Part shown: positions 47,961-56,723 of the stretch, piece after piece
Numbering within the stretch: position 1 is the first letter of the stretch
Layout of the letters: each line of letters opens with the position of its first letter
From: Albidovulum sp.
GTDB taxonomy: Bacteria; Pseudomonadota; Alphaproteobacteria; Rhodobacterales; Rhodobacteraceae
Direction of reading: 5' to 3'
Assembly: GCA_028823855.1 (NCBI GenBank)
Contig: JAPPFL010000036.1
Coordinates: forward strand, 170,342-234,341
DNA: 64,000 bases
Translations under genes and position numbers: made by a program
The notes under the pieces: model-generated
Databases searched by the model: none
The model's input: the letters and a program-made list of their open reading frames with translations, nothing else
Told to the model about the DNA's origin: nothing

Positions 47961-50070
47961 GTCCCGTGCTGCCTCGAAGACGATACGCTGCGTCCGGAAC
48001 TCGCGCGAGATTCTCCAGGTCGATTTCTGCGATCTTGGTCACATCTGGCGTGCCATCGACGATTGGTGCGAGTTCCGCCAAACTTGCTGTCTCGCCCGCA
48101 TCGAGTTCCAGGGGTCGCAATGCCTTCCAATCCAGTGATAGGCGCGGGCGGAACCCGTGGTCGATACGGATCATGTTCGGCCATGAAATAGCAAAAACCT
48201 CTTTGTCCGCCACCGGTTCAATGGCTGTTTTCGGCTTTGGGGGCGGCGGCGGGCCGTTCTCCACGCCCTCATGAGGCAGGAACGTGAATGGTACACCAAA
48301 GATATTGACATGTTCCGGCTCAAACTGGCCAGTCTCTGGATTCACGTCGTAGGATGTGCGGCGGAGACCGCGCCCGACCACCTGCTCACAGAGAAGCTGG
48401 CTGGTGAAGGCGCGCAGGCCCATGATGTGGGTGACAGTCTTCGCGTCCCATCCTTCCGACAGCATTCCGACGGAGATCACGTTCTGTATCTTCTCGCCAG
48501 CACGCCCGGGCCGTCCTACAGTATCCACTTGCAGGCGCAACAACTCGGCTTGCTGTTTCTTCGTTAGTTTGCGCACGCGGTTCTCGTTAGTGTCAGCACC
48601 GACATCAGCGATCGGTTCCCCTGCGGCCTCCGCTGCGTCGAGTACCTTTGAATCGATGTGCAAGGCCCGCGAGGGGTCGTAGAGCTCGTCAATTCGGACT
48701 CTGTGGTGGTCAAACGCATGCTTCACGCGGGCCGCAGTCTCGGTGCGGTTGGCAACGGTGATCATAACGGGCGGGGTCGCACTTCGCCGTGCTACCCACT
48801 CTCTCATAGTTTCACGCCAATCGAAACCCAGCAGGTAGTAGCCGTTGATCACCAGATCAGGTAGCGGCTCCTCGGGTTTGGCCCGGCGGTTGAGGTCGTC
48901 TTTGACTTCAGGGTCGTTATAGATGTGATAAAGACGCGACTTGTAAGTCTTGGCATCCGGTACCGCGTCGTCACGGATGACGACACGGGGAGTTTTGACC
49001 AAGCCGGATTCAATGGCGTCGTTCAAGCCGAAATCGCTCACTATCCAACCGAATAACGCCTCCTCCGAACTCTGCCTTCCCGACGGTGCGAACGGCGTAG
49101 CTGAGAAGTCGTAGCAAGCAAGAATGCCGCGAGTCCTGTGGATTCGATCCAACCCGCCGATCCACTTGGTAGCTTCCTCAATATCAGCCTTGGCGATGCC
49201 CTTGACCTTGGATTCGGCGGGCACACGCCAGGCATGGTGCGCTTCGTCATTGATCAGCAGGATATTCCGTGCACCGGCCATGTCGCCGAGGACCCCGCGT
49301 ACATAGGCTTCGCCACTCTTGGCGCCGCGCTTGTCCACACCTCGCTTGCTGGCGAGTTTTTCCTCGCTTTCCCAGTTGAGCGCATGCCAGTTCCGTACCG
49401 CGACCTTGCCCCGGCGCAGTTTCTCGAACAGGTTCGGCGGAACGATGCGGAACGCCTCGTAGTAGCTCTCCGGATGGGATGGTTCGAGTATGGCCAAACG
49501 GCTCTTGACCGTGAGACCCGGAGCCACGACCAGGATATGCTTGGCGAAACGAGTGTCCCTCGGGTAGGTGACCTTGTTCAGGATGTGCCACGCTGCGACC
49601 ATGGCCATGACAATGGTCTTGCCCGTCCCGGTAGCCATCTTGGAACACAACCGCCTGAAAGGTCCGCCATCGGTGGGGATTGCCACGCCGACCTTGTCGA
49701 CCGCTGGCCCTTCGGCGATCCAGATGAGCGTTTCCACAGCCTCGATCTGGCAGAAGAAGAAACGTCGGCTTTCGAATTCTTCCGGGTCGGTCCAATATTC
49801 AAGAAGACGGCGGGTAACGCCGGAGACTCCTGGGTATCCGGCTTTGCGCCATGCGCGTACACGCGAGCGAATCTGGTTGACAAGGGGGATTTCGACAAAC
49901 ACGCCCGGGTCGTCGAACGCCTGGGAGTCCGGCGAGGCGATGACATATCCGGCTGGCCGGCGGCCAGCCGCGAGATCGAACAGACGCGTTCTCCGATCGT
50001 AGCACCAATGCCTCCCTGGTTCATGATAAGGCGAATTGACGATCAACCGGCCGATAATCGCTCGGGTCAC
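47833..50070 (-). CDS. Type III-like restriction subunit (Res), helicase part; gene broken by a frameshift
   Basis: The DEAD-like translocase of a restriction system, to be read with the nuclease part downstream. Residues 1-110 are N-terminal; Walker A MATGTGKT is at 145-152; DEAH at 275-278; CYDFSATPFAPSG follows; the second lobe has GMLSEGWDAKTVTHIMGLRA and QVVGRGLRRTSYD. Homology ends near codon 690 at NLAR; the rest of this frame, to 47833, is out-of-frame tail. At 48001-48008 (plus strand TCGCGCGA) a loss of one CG unit, or an equivalent shift, would explain the break. GTG 50070 overlaps the hepT stop (GTGA). Length and order fit Res proteins paired with Mod proteins of the same type as the one at the head of this operon. 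Confidence 0.8.
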   Translation of the reverse strand: MTRAIIGRLIVNSPYHEPGRHWCYDRRTRLFDLAAGRRPAGYVIASPDSQAFDDPGVFVEIPLVNQIRSRVRAWRKAGYPGVSGVTRRLLEYWTDPEEFESRRFFFCQIEAVETLIWIAEGPAVDKVGVAIPTDGGPFRRLCSKMATGTGKTIVMAMVAAWHILNKVTYPRDTRFAKHILVVAPGLTVKSRLAILEPSHPESYYEAFRIVPPNLFEKLRRGKVAVRNWHALNWESEEKLASKRGVDKRGAKSGEAYVRGVLGDMAGARNILLINDEAHHAWRVPAESKVKGIAKADIEEATKWIGGLDRIHRTRGILACYDFSATPFAPSGRQSSEEALFGWIVSDFGLNDAIESGLVKTPRVVIRDDAVPDAKTYKSRLYHIYNDPEVKDDLNRRAKPEEPLPDLVINGYYLLGFDWRETMREWVARRSATPPVMITVANRTETAARVKHAFDHHRVRIDELYDPSRALHIDSKVLDAAEAAGEPIADVGADTNENRVRKLTKKQQAELLRLQVDTVGRPGRAGEKIQNVISVGMLSEGWDAKTVTHIMGLRAFTSQLLCEQVVGRGLRRTSYDVNPETGQFEPEHVNIFGVPFTFLPHEGVENGPPPPPKPKTAIEPVADKEVFAISWPNMIRIDHGFRPRLSLDWKALRPLELDAGETASLAELAPIVDGTPDVTKIAEIDLENLARVPDAAYRLRGSTGRVRPNAAELAGGEGCPASPTGAPNRAVRPVGQNRDHPGSIRP

Positions 50071-50432
50071 GACTCCGCCTCCGTGAGCCGTTCGGGTCTT
50101 GGGGGGATGTCATTTTCGAGCAGAGCGATCAGTTCCGGCAGATCTTCCTGCGCCGTATTCCAGACGATATCGAGGTTAATGTCGAAATACGCATGTACCA
50201 GACGATTGCGCATCCCGACGATTTTCTCCCATGGTACCCTTGGCATATCCCGGCGCGCAGGTTCGGTGACCTGGGCTGCCGCTTCGCCGACGAACTCGAT
50301 ATCCTTGATCAGTGCAAGGACGAGTTGGCGGTCCATGTCTAGGTCGTCGCGCGTTCGTCCCTGTACGAAGGACAATGCTTCACACGCTGCGTCGAGCATG
50401 TGCCGCAGTCTAATTTCATCATCCCTGCGCAT
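50067..50432 (-). CDS. hepT: HepT-like HEPN ribonuclease toxin (DUF86)
   Basis: 121 residues from ATG 50432 (frame open to 50453). Helical HEPN protein with the catalytic motif RxxxxH, R75 to H80 in [11 protein letters not shown], extended by Y82 to the RX4HXY form in which the tyrosine is the AMPylation target of MntA. It overlaps the mntA gene by 14 bases upstream and the res gene by 4 downstream. HepT is an RNase whose toxicity is blocked by MntA (type VII toxin-antitoxin). Its place within a restriction-modification operon suggests a back-up or abortive role; this is inference. Confidence 0.88.
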   Translation of the reverse strand: MRRDDEIRLRHMLDAACEALSFVQGRTRDDLDMDRQLVLALIKDIEFVGEAAAQVTEPARRDMPRVPWEKIVGMRNRLVHAYFDINLDIVWNTAQEDLPELIALLENDIPPRPERLTEAES

Positions 50433-50724
50433 ACTGGACTTCTGCCGTATCAAGAATTTCCTGGCGGAAGTAACGACTCAGATCCTCGGGAGTTCGCAGG
50501 TCCACTTTGCGACCGCCGAACAGAGTCGACAGTTCGATCTCCATGCCGGCTATGCCCAGTAGCCCGGGAGTACGGCCCGAATTGAACTCAACCAGTAAGT
50601 CGATGTCGCTCTTCACCTCGAAATCAGCCCGCAGCGCCGAACCGAAGATGGCGAGCCGCCGGATACCGTGAGCACGGCAGAAGGCAGCGAGTTCGGTCTT
50701 TGGGATCGAAACCTGAGGATTCAT
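50419..50724 (-). CDS. mntA: MntA-like nucleotidyltransferase antitoxin
   Basis: 101 residues. Minimal nucleotidyltransferase with the motif GSx10DxD exactly: G28-S29, D40 and D42 in [20 protein letters not shown]. Proteins of this size transfer AMP to the tyrosine of their HepT partner and so neutralise it. Its ATG forms an ATGA overlap with the stop of the TIR gene, and its own end overlaps hepT by 14 bases, so toxin and antitoxin are translated together. Active-site residues are intact. Confidence 0.88.
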   Translation of the reverse strand: MNPQVSIPKTELAAFCRAHGIRRLAIFGSALRADFEVKSDIDLLVEFNSGRTPGLLGIAGMEIELSTLFGGRKVDLRTPEDLSRYFRQEILDTAEVQYAQG

Positions 50725-51530
50725 GTCTGAAAGACCCTATTGACATCGACATCAAACCCGGCGGCCTTCAGCTCCTGGGCAAGCTTAAGCGTCCAGCCGC
50801 CGGCGTTATCGAATCGAGTATGAACGACTCCATCATAATCCGACGGCGTTTCCACATCGCCTTTGACAAGGGAACAAACCCGCTCCCGACCGAGTTTTCC
50901 GAGAAAAAAGCCCAGTTCAAGAATGACGTTTTGCCGTGCGCGAGGCTTGGGGTCGTCTCCGTTCCCCGCAAGTGCGCCTGCATCGTCCGGCGTCAGCAGG
51001 ACTACAGCAAAGCCGACGTCCGCATGATCTTCGAATTTTTCGATAGTCGTGCGGCCTCTATTGGGTTGTTCGTGCAGGATAACCGGTTCGAGTTTGAATT
51101 TTTCCAGGAATCTCGCAACCATTTCACGAACGGCCTCGTCGCGACCATGGATGACGAAGACCCTGTTCCCTCCTGCTCTCTTGTCGACCCCGCTCACGTC
51201 AAATGCTGAAGATATGCTCTGGTTCAAGGGGGCCGCGGCTGATTCCTCGTCATCATCGCAAAAATACGTGAGATCATCGAGATTTGATTCGACGACAGAA
51301 ACCATAACATTAAAATATTTCCGAATTCCGCTTGGAGTCGTTCTGTAACTTCTGGGAAGCTGTGTATTCTGACGGCTATCCTCGCCAAATATATGAAAGA
51401 AGGCGCTATGGACATCTGTAGGCCATTTCATGAATTTCTGGGTGCCATCGTCTTCAGGGTTTAATTCTGAAGCCTCGTCCACTAGCTTCTGAAGTCGCTC
51501 GACAGCCTTTGCCTTCCTCACTTTCGCCAT
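50721..51530 (-). CDS. TIR-like domain protein (COG4271/PF10137 type) in the restriction-modification operon
   Basis: 269 residues. The N-terminal part (1-115) is mostly helical and unassigned. The C-terminal TIR-like domain (about 122-265) has [50 protein letters not shown] and [21 protein letters not shown]205 in ILELGFF is the position of the catalytic glutamate in NAD-cleaving TIR domains. This family is known from Pycsar/CBASS-type effectors and as a stand-alone predicted nucleotide-binding protein. It overlaps the mod stop by one base (TGATG) and mntA by four. Its place between mod and res is unusual. Likely an NAD-depleting effector, by inference. Confidence 0.85.
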   Translation of the reverse strand: MAKVRKAKAVERLQKLVDEASELNPEDDGTQKFMKWPTDVHSAFFHIFGEDSRQNTQLPRSYRTTPSGIRKYFNVMVSVVESNLDDLTYFCDDDEESAAAPLNQSISSAFDVSGVDKRAGGNRVFVIHGRDEAVREMVARFLEKFKLEPVILHEQPNRGRTTIEKFEDHADVGFAVVLLTPDDAGALAGNGDDPKPRARQNVILELGFFLGKLGRERVCSLVKGDVETPSDYDGVVHTRFDNAGGWTLKLAQELKAAGFDVDVNRVFQT

Positions 51531-54061
51531 CAGCGCAACTCCACGATCTTGACGGCAGCCCGGCCACGTTCCCCGGCCTCGAACGGCAGCGAAACCGTAC
51601 CTCGATATGCTTCGATCAGGTCGAAATCGATCTCGGCCCTGAGATTGCGGGCGAGCTTGGCCCAGCCTTCACTGGTTCCAGCCATCGGGAAGAACACCTG
51701 ACGTGGAAACAGGCTGCGGCCGTCATAGTCGGGGTCGAGCATCCAAAGGGCGATCCGGCTCGCTCCGCCGGAGTCAATATTGCCAGTCCTCGTGTTGTAG
51801 TAGTCGAATCCCTGGATAGTAATACGGAATTTACCCCTGTCATCGCCGTCTGCGATACATTCGACCTCGACGTCAGGCTGTCCGATCAGCCAGAAACTTT
51901 CGTTACTTGCACGCTTTTTTTTGAGATCGTCCGTCAAAAGGTCGGCATTCATCTGCGCCTTCAGAAGGGTAACACCGGGCCAGTGCGTCTCGTCTATGTC
52001 CTTCGATGCTTCGGGATCGAACTGGAATGCCGCGAAGACAATGATCTTTGGCCTCGGGACCAGTGATTGTGCTTCCTCGATTGCCATTGCGACCTGCCGC
52101 TGTTCCAAGGGCGCGTGGTTTGGCCCGAATGAGACGGCGACGGGCTCTGGGCTATAGGTAATCCCAGGTTTTTCAATGCCGCTCGCTTCCAAGGTATCCG
52201 GTCGGGTTTCCCCTTCTGCGTGGAGCGAGCGCGTGGCCGGCAATGGTTCCAGGCGTGAGAAGGAGATACGCTGTCCGGTCTTGCCACGAATGCCGACCTT
52301 CAGCAGTTCGTCGCGCCAGTCGCGTTGCCTCAACGTTGGCCCGGTTCTTGCCACTGAGTTGTCCGCCACATGCACTTCCTGATCGCCGATCTCATCGATT
52401 GGCTTTACCGTAGGTGCAGGAACTGCCTCAACGGTAAACGGTCCCGTGACTCGTGCCAAACTCCTGTCGATGAACGGTTGGTCGTAGATTGTCGTTTCGT
52501 TTGGTGGTTCATCGTAACCTAGAGTTCGCGCGGAGACGGTTGCAATCGCACGACAACGGAAGCCTGCTCCTACACCTTCATCGGCATGAGCCAAATGGTA
52601 ATAATCGAAATTGGCCGTCATCTCTCGATGTTTTGCCAGAGTAACTGCCACTCGTGATGTGTCGCAGGTGACCCAGCGTCTACCCCATTGCTCGGCAACA
52701 TAGGCGGTAGTACCGCTGCCGCAGGTCGGGTCAAATACCAGATCGCCGGGATCGGATGTCATCAGGATGGCACGCTGAATAACTTTTGTAGCGGTTTGAA
52801 CAACATACCGTTTATTGCTCGGCGACATCTGTGCGCCCCACATGTTGTGGATGCGTCGACCAGGCACTTCGTTCTCGTACCTCTTCCACCTTAGGGATGT
52901 GTCGCCTTCCCGGGCATCCAGCCTTCCTAATTCGGCAAGTCGATCCAGTCCCGCATGCGAGATTCGCCATTGTTGCTCTGGAGGGCATCGAAATATACGA
53001 TTTTGCCATTCATAGGCATCGGATCGTCCAGTTGTAGAAGCACCCCGAGATACCAGAGGCATGCGTCTATAAATTTGGGCATTCTCCGGCAAGAACTTGT
53101 CGGGGTTGAATCTTTCTTTGGGTGTTGGTGCTCGGCACTCTCCGTTAGGAAGTTCAATCATTACATCCCAATTAAAGAACTCTATTATTTCCGCACGAGT
53201 TAGTTTTTCATATAGTTGCCTGTACTTTGCTTGTTTCTTATCCTTTGCATACCACAATAGATAATCAGCGATTTCCGGCAAGGCATTTGTCGAACTGCCA
53301 CCGGTCGTAGCGTAAGAAATCGTCGCCATCCGGTTATCGGCTCCGAATATCTCGTCCATGACCGTACCTATAAGATGGACGTTTTCATCGCCGATCTGCA
53401 CGAAACAGCTACCGCTTTCGTTCAGCAGTTCGCGCGCCAGCAGCAGGCGGTCGCGCAGATAGGTCAGGTATGAATGGATGCCGAGTTCCCAAGTATCACG
53501 GAAAGCGCGGATTTGCTCCGGTTCGCCGGTCAGGTCTTCGTCCTTGCCGTCGGCAACCTCGCGCCTATTTACGAAAGGCTGAAAATTCGAACCGTAGCGA
53601 ATGCCGTAGGGCGGATCGATATAAACCGTTTGGACCTGTCCGCCGAGACCCTCCTTTTCCAGAAGGCTGTTCATGACAAGCAGGCTGTCGCCGGCAATCA
53701 ACCGATTGGTCCAGTTGTGGCGGTGCTTGTAGAACTCGATGGCATTGCGGATCGGCGGGTTTTCGACTAGCGTGGCGAACAGTGGTAATAGCTGTAGCCC
53801 CGAGTCGCTGCGCTTGCGTACTGCGTCTATGATCGTGCGAGGATCAATTCGCTCATGCACGTGAAGCGAAACGGTCGGCACCTCGAACGATGTATGCTCT
53901 GCCTTGCCGGCCCATGTCAGTTGCGGATCGATGTGCGGATCGTGGGCGTATGCTCTGGAGCCCGCGTCCGGGTCTGTTTCAGGAGTCACGAGGCCAACGG
54001 GCGGATTGTTCACACGGTGCTTGCCGGCATGTGCGTAGGACTTGATTGACCGCCTCGCCAT
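51530..54061 (-). CDS. Type III-like DNA methyltransferase (Mod)
   Basis: 843 residues from ATG 54061 (GAGGAAG upstream); the frame opens 31 codons earlier. Beta-class adenine or cytosine-N4 methylase: catalytic DPPY at 149-152 (VYIDPPYGIRYGSNFQ) comes before the SAM motif DPTCGSGT at 444-451. The N-terminus (MARRSIKSYAHAGKHRVNNP) and the long C-terminal region (about 480-843) without known domain match the Mod partners of this Res family. It is the first of five overlapping genes; the promoter should lie in the 120 bases before it. All methylase residues are present, so methylation is probably active even if restriction is not. Confidence 0.88.
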   Translation of the reverse strand: MARRSIKSYAHAGKHRVNNPPVGLVTPETDPDAGSRAYAHDPHIDPQLTWAGKAEHTSFEVPTVSLHVHERIDPRTIIDAVRKRSDSGLQLLPLFATLVENPPIRNAIEFYKHRHNWTNRLIAGDSLLVMNSLLEKEGLGGQVQTVYIDPPYGIRYGSNFQPFVNRREVADGKDEDLTGEPEQIRAFRDTWELGIHSYLTYLRDRLLLARELLNESGSCFVQIGDENVHLIGTVMDEIFGADNRMATISYATTGGSSTNALPEIADYLLWYAKDKKQAKYRQLYEKLTRAEIIEFFNWDVMIELPNGECRAPTPKERFNPDKFLPENAQIYRRMPLVSRGASTTGRSDAYEWQNRIFRCPPEQQWRISHAGLDRLAELGRLDAREGDTSLRWKRYENEVPGRRIHNMWGAQMSPSNKRYVVQTATKVIQRAILMTSDPGDLVFDPTCGSGTTAYVAEQWGRRWVTCDTSRVAVTLAKHREMTANFDYYHLAHADEGVGAGFRCRAIATVSARTLGYDEPPNETTIYDQPFIDRSLARVTGPFTVEAVPAPTVKPIDEIGDQEVHVADNSVARTGPTLRQRDWRDELLKVGIRGKTGQRISFSRLEPLPATRSLHAEGETRPDTLEASGIEKPGITYSPEPVAVSFGPNHAPLEQRQVAMAIEEAQSLVPRPKIIVFAAFQFDPEASKDIDETHWPGVTLLKAQMNADLLTDDLKKKRASNESFWLIGQPDVEVECIADGDDRGKFRITIQGFDYYNTRTGNIDSGGASRIALWMLDPDYDGRSLFPRQVFFPMAGTSEGWAKLARNLRAEIDFDLIEAYRGTVSLPFEAGERGRAAVKIVELR

Positions 54062-54482
54062 TGTTGCTTCCTCACTTTTGAGACACCCGCCGGATACGCG
54101 TTCTGCCTCCGCAGTCCGCGCTTTTATGTTTCTAGTGCATCGAAAGGATTTCACAATTATGAGACAGGCCGCCAGATCTGTTTGTGCTTTCTCGAGATTG
54201 TGGCTGTCATAGAATCAGCGGAGCTCCTGAAGGCAATCGTCTTTGCACTCACGCGGCACTTATCACGCATCAGCGAAGGTCCATCATGACGGCCGGAAAC
54301 ATCCTCGCAAAGGCGGGCAGGAGTCTCGCTGCTAGCTTCGGCGTTTTCCGGGCTAACGCTGCTCGATCCGCGCGTCCAGTTCGCAGCTTAGTTCCTGGTC
54401 CGCAGCGATTTGGTCCCGGGCCATCAGATTTTGCAAATTATCCCGCGCTCCCCCGGCCCCCAAGAACGCCGAGGCAACGCCC

Positions 54483-54587
54483 GAGGATGCCAAAAACCAT
54501 CCCTTCGTTGGAGACGTCATCGACCGGATCGGTATCGGAAGGACCGCTTTCTACCGCTACATCCCGGCGGCCCGGAAACGGGCATGA
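54483..54587 (+). mobile_element. Possible resolvase helix-turn-helix remnant
   Basis: A 34-codon stretch ending in a stop has VGDVIDRIGIGRTAFYRYIP, like the DNA-binding tail of Tn3-type resolvases. It overlaps the TnpB fragment in another frame, so one of the two readings may be chance. Confidence 0.3.
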
Positions 54588-54662
54588 GGACAATGCGGAC
54601 CTGCATGCGGCTCGTAACATTCTGGCGTCGGGGATAGGCGCCGCTGCATTGCGAGGAGCGGC
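54570..54662 (+). mobile_element. TnpB (IS200/IS605) C-terminal fragment
   Basis: The reading GNGHEDNADLHAARNILASG, followed by IGAAALRGA, matches the last part of TnpB proteins, which have CGHxDNADxNAARNIL after the zinc finger. The finger cysteine in CGH is replaced (GNGH), and no upstream RuvC or guide-binding part is recognisable. High GC compared with flanking genes. Confidence 0.6.
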
Positions 54663-55242
54663 TCGCGCGGAAGCGGACCGAAAGAAAGCAGCTCTTGGCC
54701 GTGAACTTCAAGAACACCGCCGCCATGCTGCCGATGTTTTTGGAAACGCTTCTGCTTCGGGAGGCCGCGGCCCTCTCGGAGTGCGTACGGGACATGATGG
54801 CCTCCATCCTTGCCGTGCGAAGCCGCCTGCGGCCGGGCAGATTCTGCGAGCGCGTGTCCAGGCGGCCCGTCAAAAGTGGTGCCGGAAAAGAAACCGGAAC
54901 CGGGAAGCCGTTGAACCGGTAGCGCGAAAAGCGGGCCGAAACCGCGATCCCGCGCGGAAACCGCTCCCCCTCGAGCCTAAACGCCGGGCGAGGCCGACGG
55001 GAAGGTCGAATCCCGCCCGGTGAAAAGCCGAAACGCCAGTTCGACAAGAAAATACCGGTCGCGCGAACGGCGAATCCCGAAGCGCGGGCGCTTATGGCGC
55101 GCCGTGGAAAGGCGCTTCTTTCTCGCGGGTGCGTAACCCGCGCAGCAACTGCCGCTCCGGCCCGTCGTAGCAGCCGAGCGGTTCATGGAGGCAATGACAT
55201 GGATTGAAACACACGGTGAAAAGGACTGCCCAGGGCAGCCCA
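54663..55242. other. GC-rich stretch between transposon fragments
   Basis: Open frames run through on both strands because of GC content, but none resembles a protein I know. Probably more degraded mobile DNA. Confidence 0.4.
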
Positions 55243-55287
55243 GCGACTAGGCGGGCCGCGACCAGGCGGGCCGAGACCAGGCGGGAA
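55243..55287. repeat. Three tandem 15-base units
   Basis: The units GCGACTAGGCGGGCC, GCGACCAGGCGGGCC and GAGACCAGGCGGGAA follow one another without gaps, differing at one to four positions. They lie in GC-rich mobile-element wreckage and are probably a replication-slippage expansion. Confidence 0.75.
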
Positions 55288-55340
55288 CGCGGGAAGGGCG
55301 GAAGTCGCCCGCGGGTAAGGCCGAGATCTCCTAGAGCGCG

Positions 55341-55565
55341 ATGGTGAGGGTCCGAACCAAGCGGACGGCGGACGTGCTGCCCGCCCACTCCATGGACACG
55401 CTGCTCGCCGGCCTGGCGACGCTTTCGCTCAACGAGGCGTCGCTGCCGGGGCAGCCGAGCAGCAGCTTCCGGATGACGGCGCGACCCACCGATGTCCAGA
55501 AAGAAGCCTTCCGGCTGCTCGGCAACGCAGCGGAAAAGAATGTCTGCTTGCAAATGGCAGGTTGA
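55341..55565 (+). mobile_element. IS1634-like transposase C-terminal fragment
   Basis: 74 codons. KRTADVLPAHSMDTLLAGLA, then FRMTARPTDVQKEAFRLLG, follow the pattern at the end of IS1634-family (IS4 superfamily) transposases: KRTxDGLPxHSFxTLLxDLATL, then TRPTPLQQRAFxLLG. The catalytic region is missing. It closes the right side of the defence island. Confidence 0.6.
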
Positions 55566-55943
55566 TTCCTCAGGAAACCGAGGAAAACAAGGCCAAATGA
55601 AGCTATACCTCGAATGAAGATCCGTTTAAACACGAGCTTGGCGAATAGACAGTTGATTGCGCCGGCGCGGGATTTCGATGCTTTAACGGTTGCCGCTTGG
55701 AGAGCCGCTGGCGCCGTCGGATTGAAAAATTAAGCGGCTGCTTTCCTTTCGGAGAATGGCTCGCAGCTGGTCGTGGTCGTTAGAGTCGATCAGGCATAGA
55801 ATTGGTAGTGGAACGGGCATTCCGAGCCCGAATCGCCGATCAAGCCGATTCAAAACTCGCCGAGACTGTGTTTGACGTCTTCTGCTATTGAGAACGGCGG
55901 ACCGCCGAGCGCAAGTTCGAAAAATGCCACGAATTCCTTAATG
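55566..55943. other. Intergenic, 378 bases
   Basis: Base composition returns to that of the host chromosome. No gene recognised. Confidence 0.5.
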
Positions 55944-56723
55944 TTAGATCAGTGCCGGGTAGGAGCCGCCGTCCAAGTGAAAATTCATGCCCGAGATAAA
56001 TCCCGCATGGGTTGAGCAAATGAACGCAAACGTTGCGCCAAATTCTTCAGGATTCCCCATTCGCTTCGCCGCAATCGATTCGATCTGGGCTCTTCGCGCC
56101 GCTTCATAGCCGATTCCATCGCGTTTCATCGCGGCTTTCGCCAACTGGTGCTGGCGTTCGGTGTCAAATCGTTCGGGCAGCATGTTGTTGATGGTCACAT
56201 TGTGCTTCGCCACTTCGAAGCTCAGAGCCTTGAGCGAGCCCGTGAGCGCCGCCCGTGCGCCCGAAGACAATGTTTGGTGCGGTCTAGGAGTCGTTACCAT
56301 GGCGGATGTGATATTGACGATACGGCCAAAACCGCGTTCGATCATGCTTGGCAGAACCGAATGAACGATAAGAATCGGAGTGAGATAGTTGGCGTTGCAG
56401 GTCTCAACCCAGTCGGTTCTAACCGTTTCCAGAAACAACTTGGGCTTAGGTCCTGCATTGTTGTTGAGAAGTATGTCGGGAGCCGGGCAAGCTTTGAGCA
56501 GAGCTGCTCGCCCTTCCTCGGTTGAAATGTCGGCTGCAACGCAAGTTACATTTCCAGTCGCAACTTCCGAAACTATAGCTGCGGCATCTTCGGTTTTTTC
56601 CCGATTTCGCCCGTTAATAACGACATCCGCGCCTTCTGCAGCAATCGCTTTGGCGCATGCCAGTCCAAGACCGGCGTTTGACGCGCAGAGAAGGGCTTTT
56701 TTCCCCTCAATTCCAAGATCCAT
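55944..56723 (-). CDS. Short-chain dehydrogenase/reductase without the usual YxxxK
   Basis: 259 residues from ATG 56723 (GAGG upstream; frame open to 56801). Rossmann motif ALLCASNAGLGLACAKAIA, DILLNNNAG and the C-terminal HLDGGSYPALI are typical SDR features. The active-site strand has VNITSAMVT, but the segment where Tyr and Lys are expected reads TLSSGARAALTGSL, so both catalytic residues are missing. A known SDR subgroup with S-x-GARxxL has the same change and still binds NAD(P); its activity is unclear. The sulfatase gene lies 378 bases upstream on the same strand. Confidence 0.8.
   Translation of the reverse strand: MDLGIEGKKALLCASNAGLGLACAKAIAAEGADVVINGRNREKTEDAAAIVSEVATGNVTCVAADISTEEGRAALLKACPAPDILLNNNAGPKPKLFLETVRTDWVETCNANYLTPILIVHSVLPSMIERGFGRIVNITSAMVTTPRPHQTLSSGARAALTGSLKALSFEVAKHNVTINNMLPERFDTERQHQLAKAAMKRDGIGYEAARRAQIESIAAKRMGNPEEFGATFAFICSTHAGFISGMNFHLDGGSYPALI

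Noticed and set aside
49138-50562. 474-codon plus-strand open frame opposite res and hepT
   Set aside because: Shadow frame of clear minus-strand genes with conserved motifs.
54184-55023. 280-codon plus-strand open frame with a long proline- and arginine-rich product
   Set aside because: Open because of high GC; only a short inner part corresponds to a real family (TnpB tail).
54995-55030. Possible tRNA-like stretch (GGTCGAATCCCGCCC)
   Set aside because: Resembles a T-arm, but no acceptor, D or anticodon arm can be built around it.
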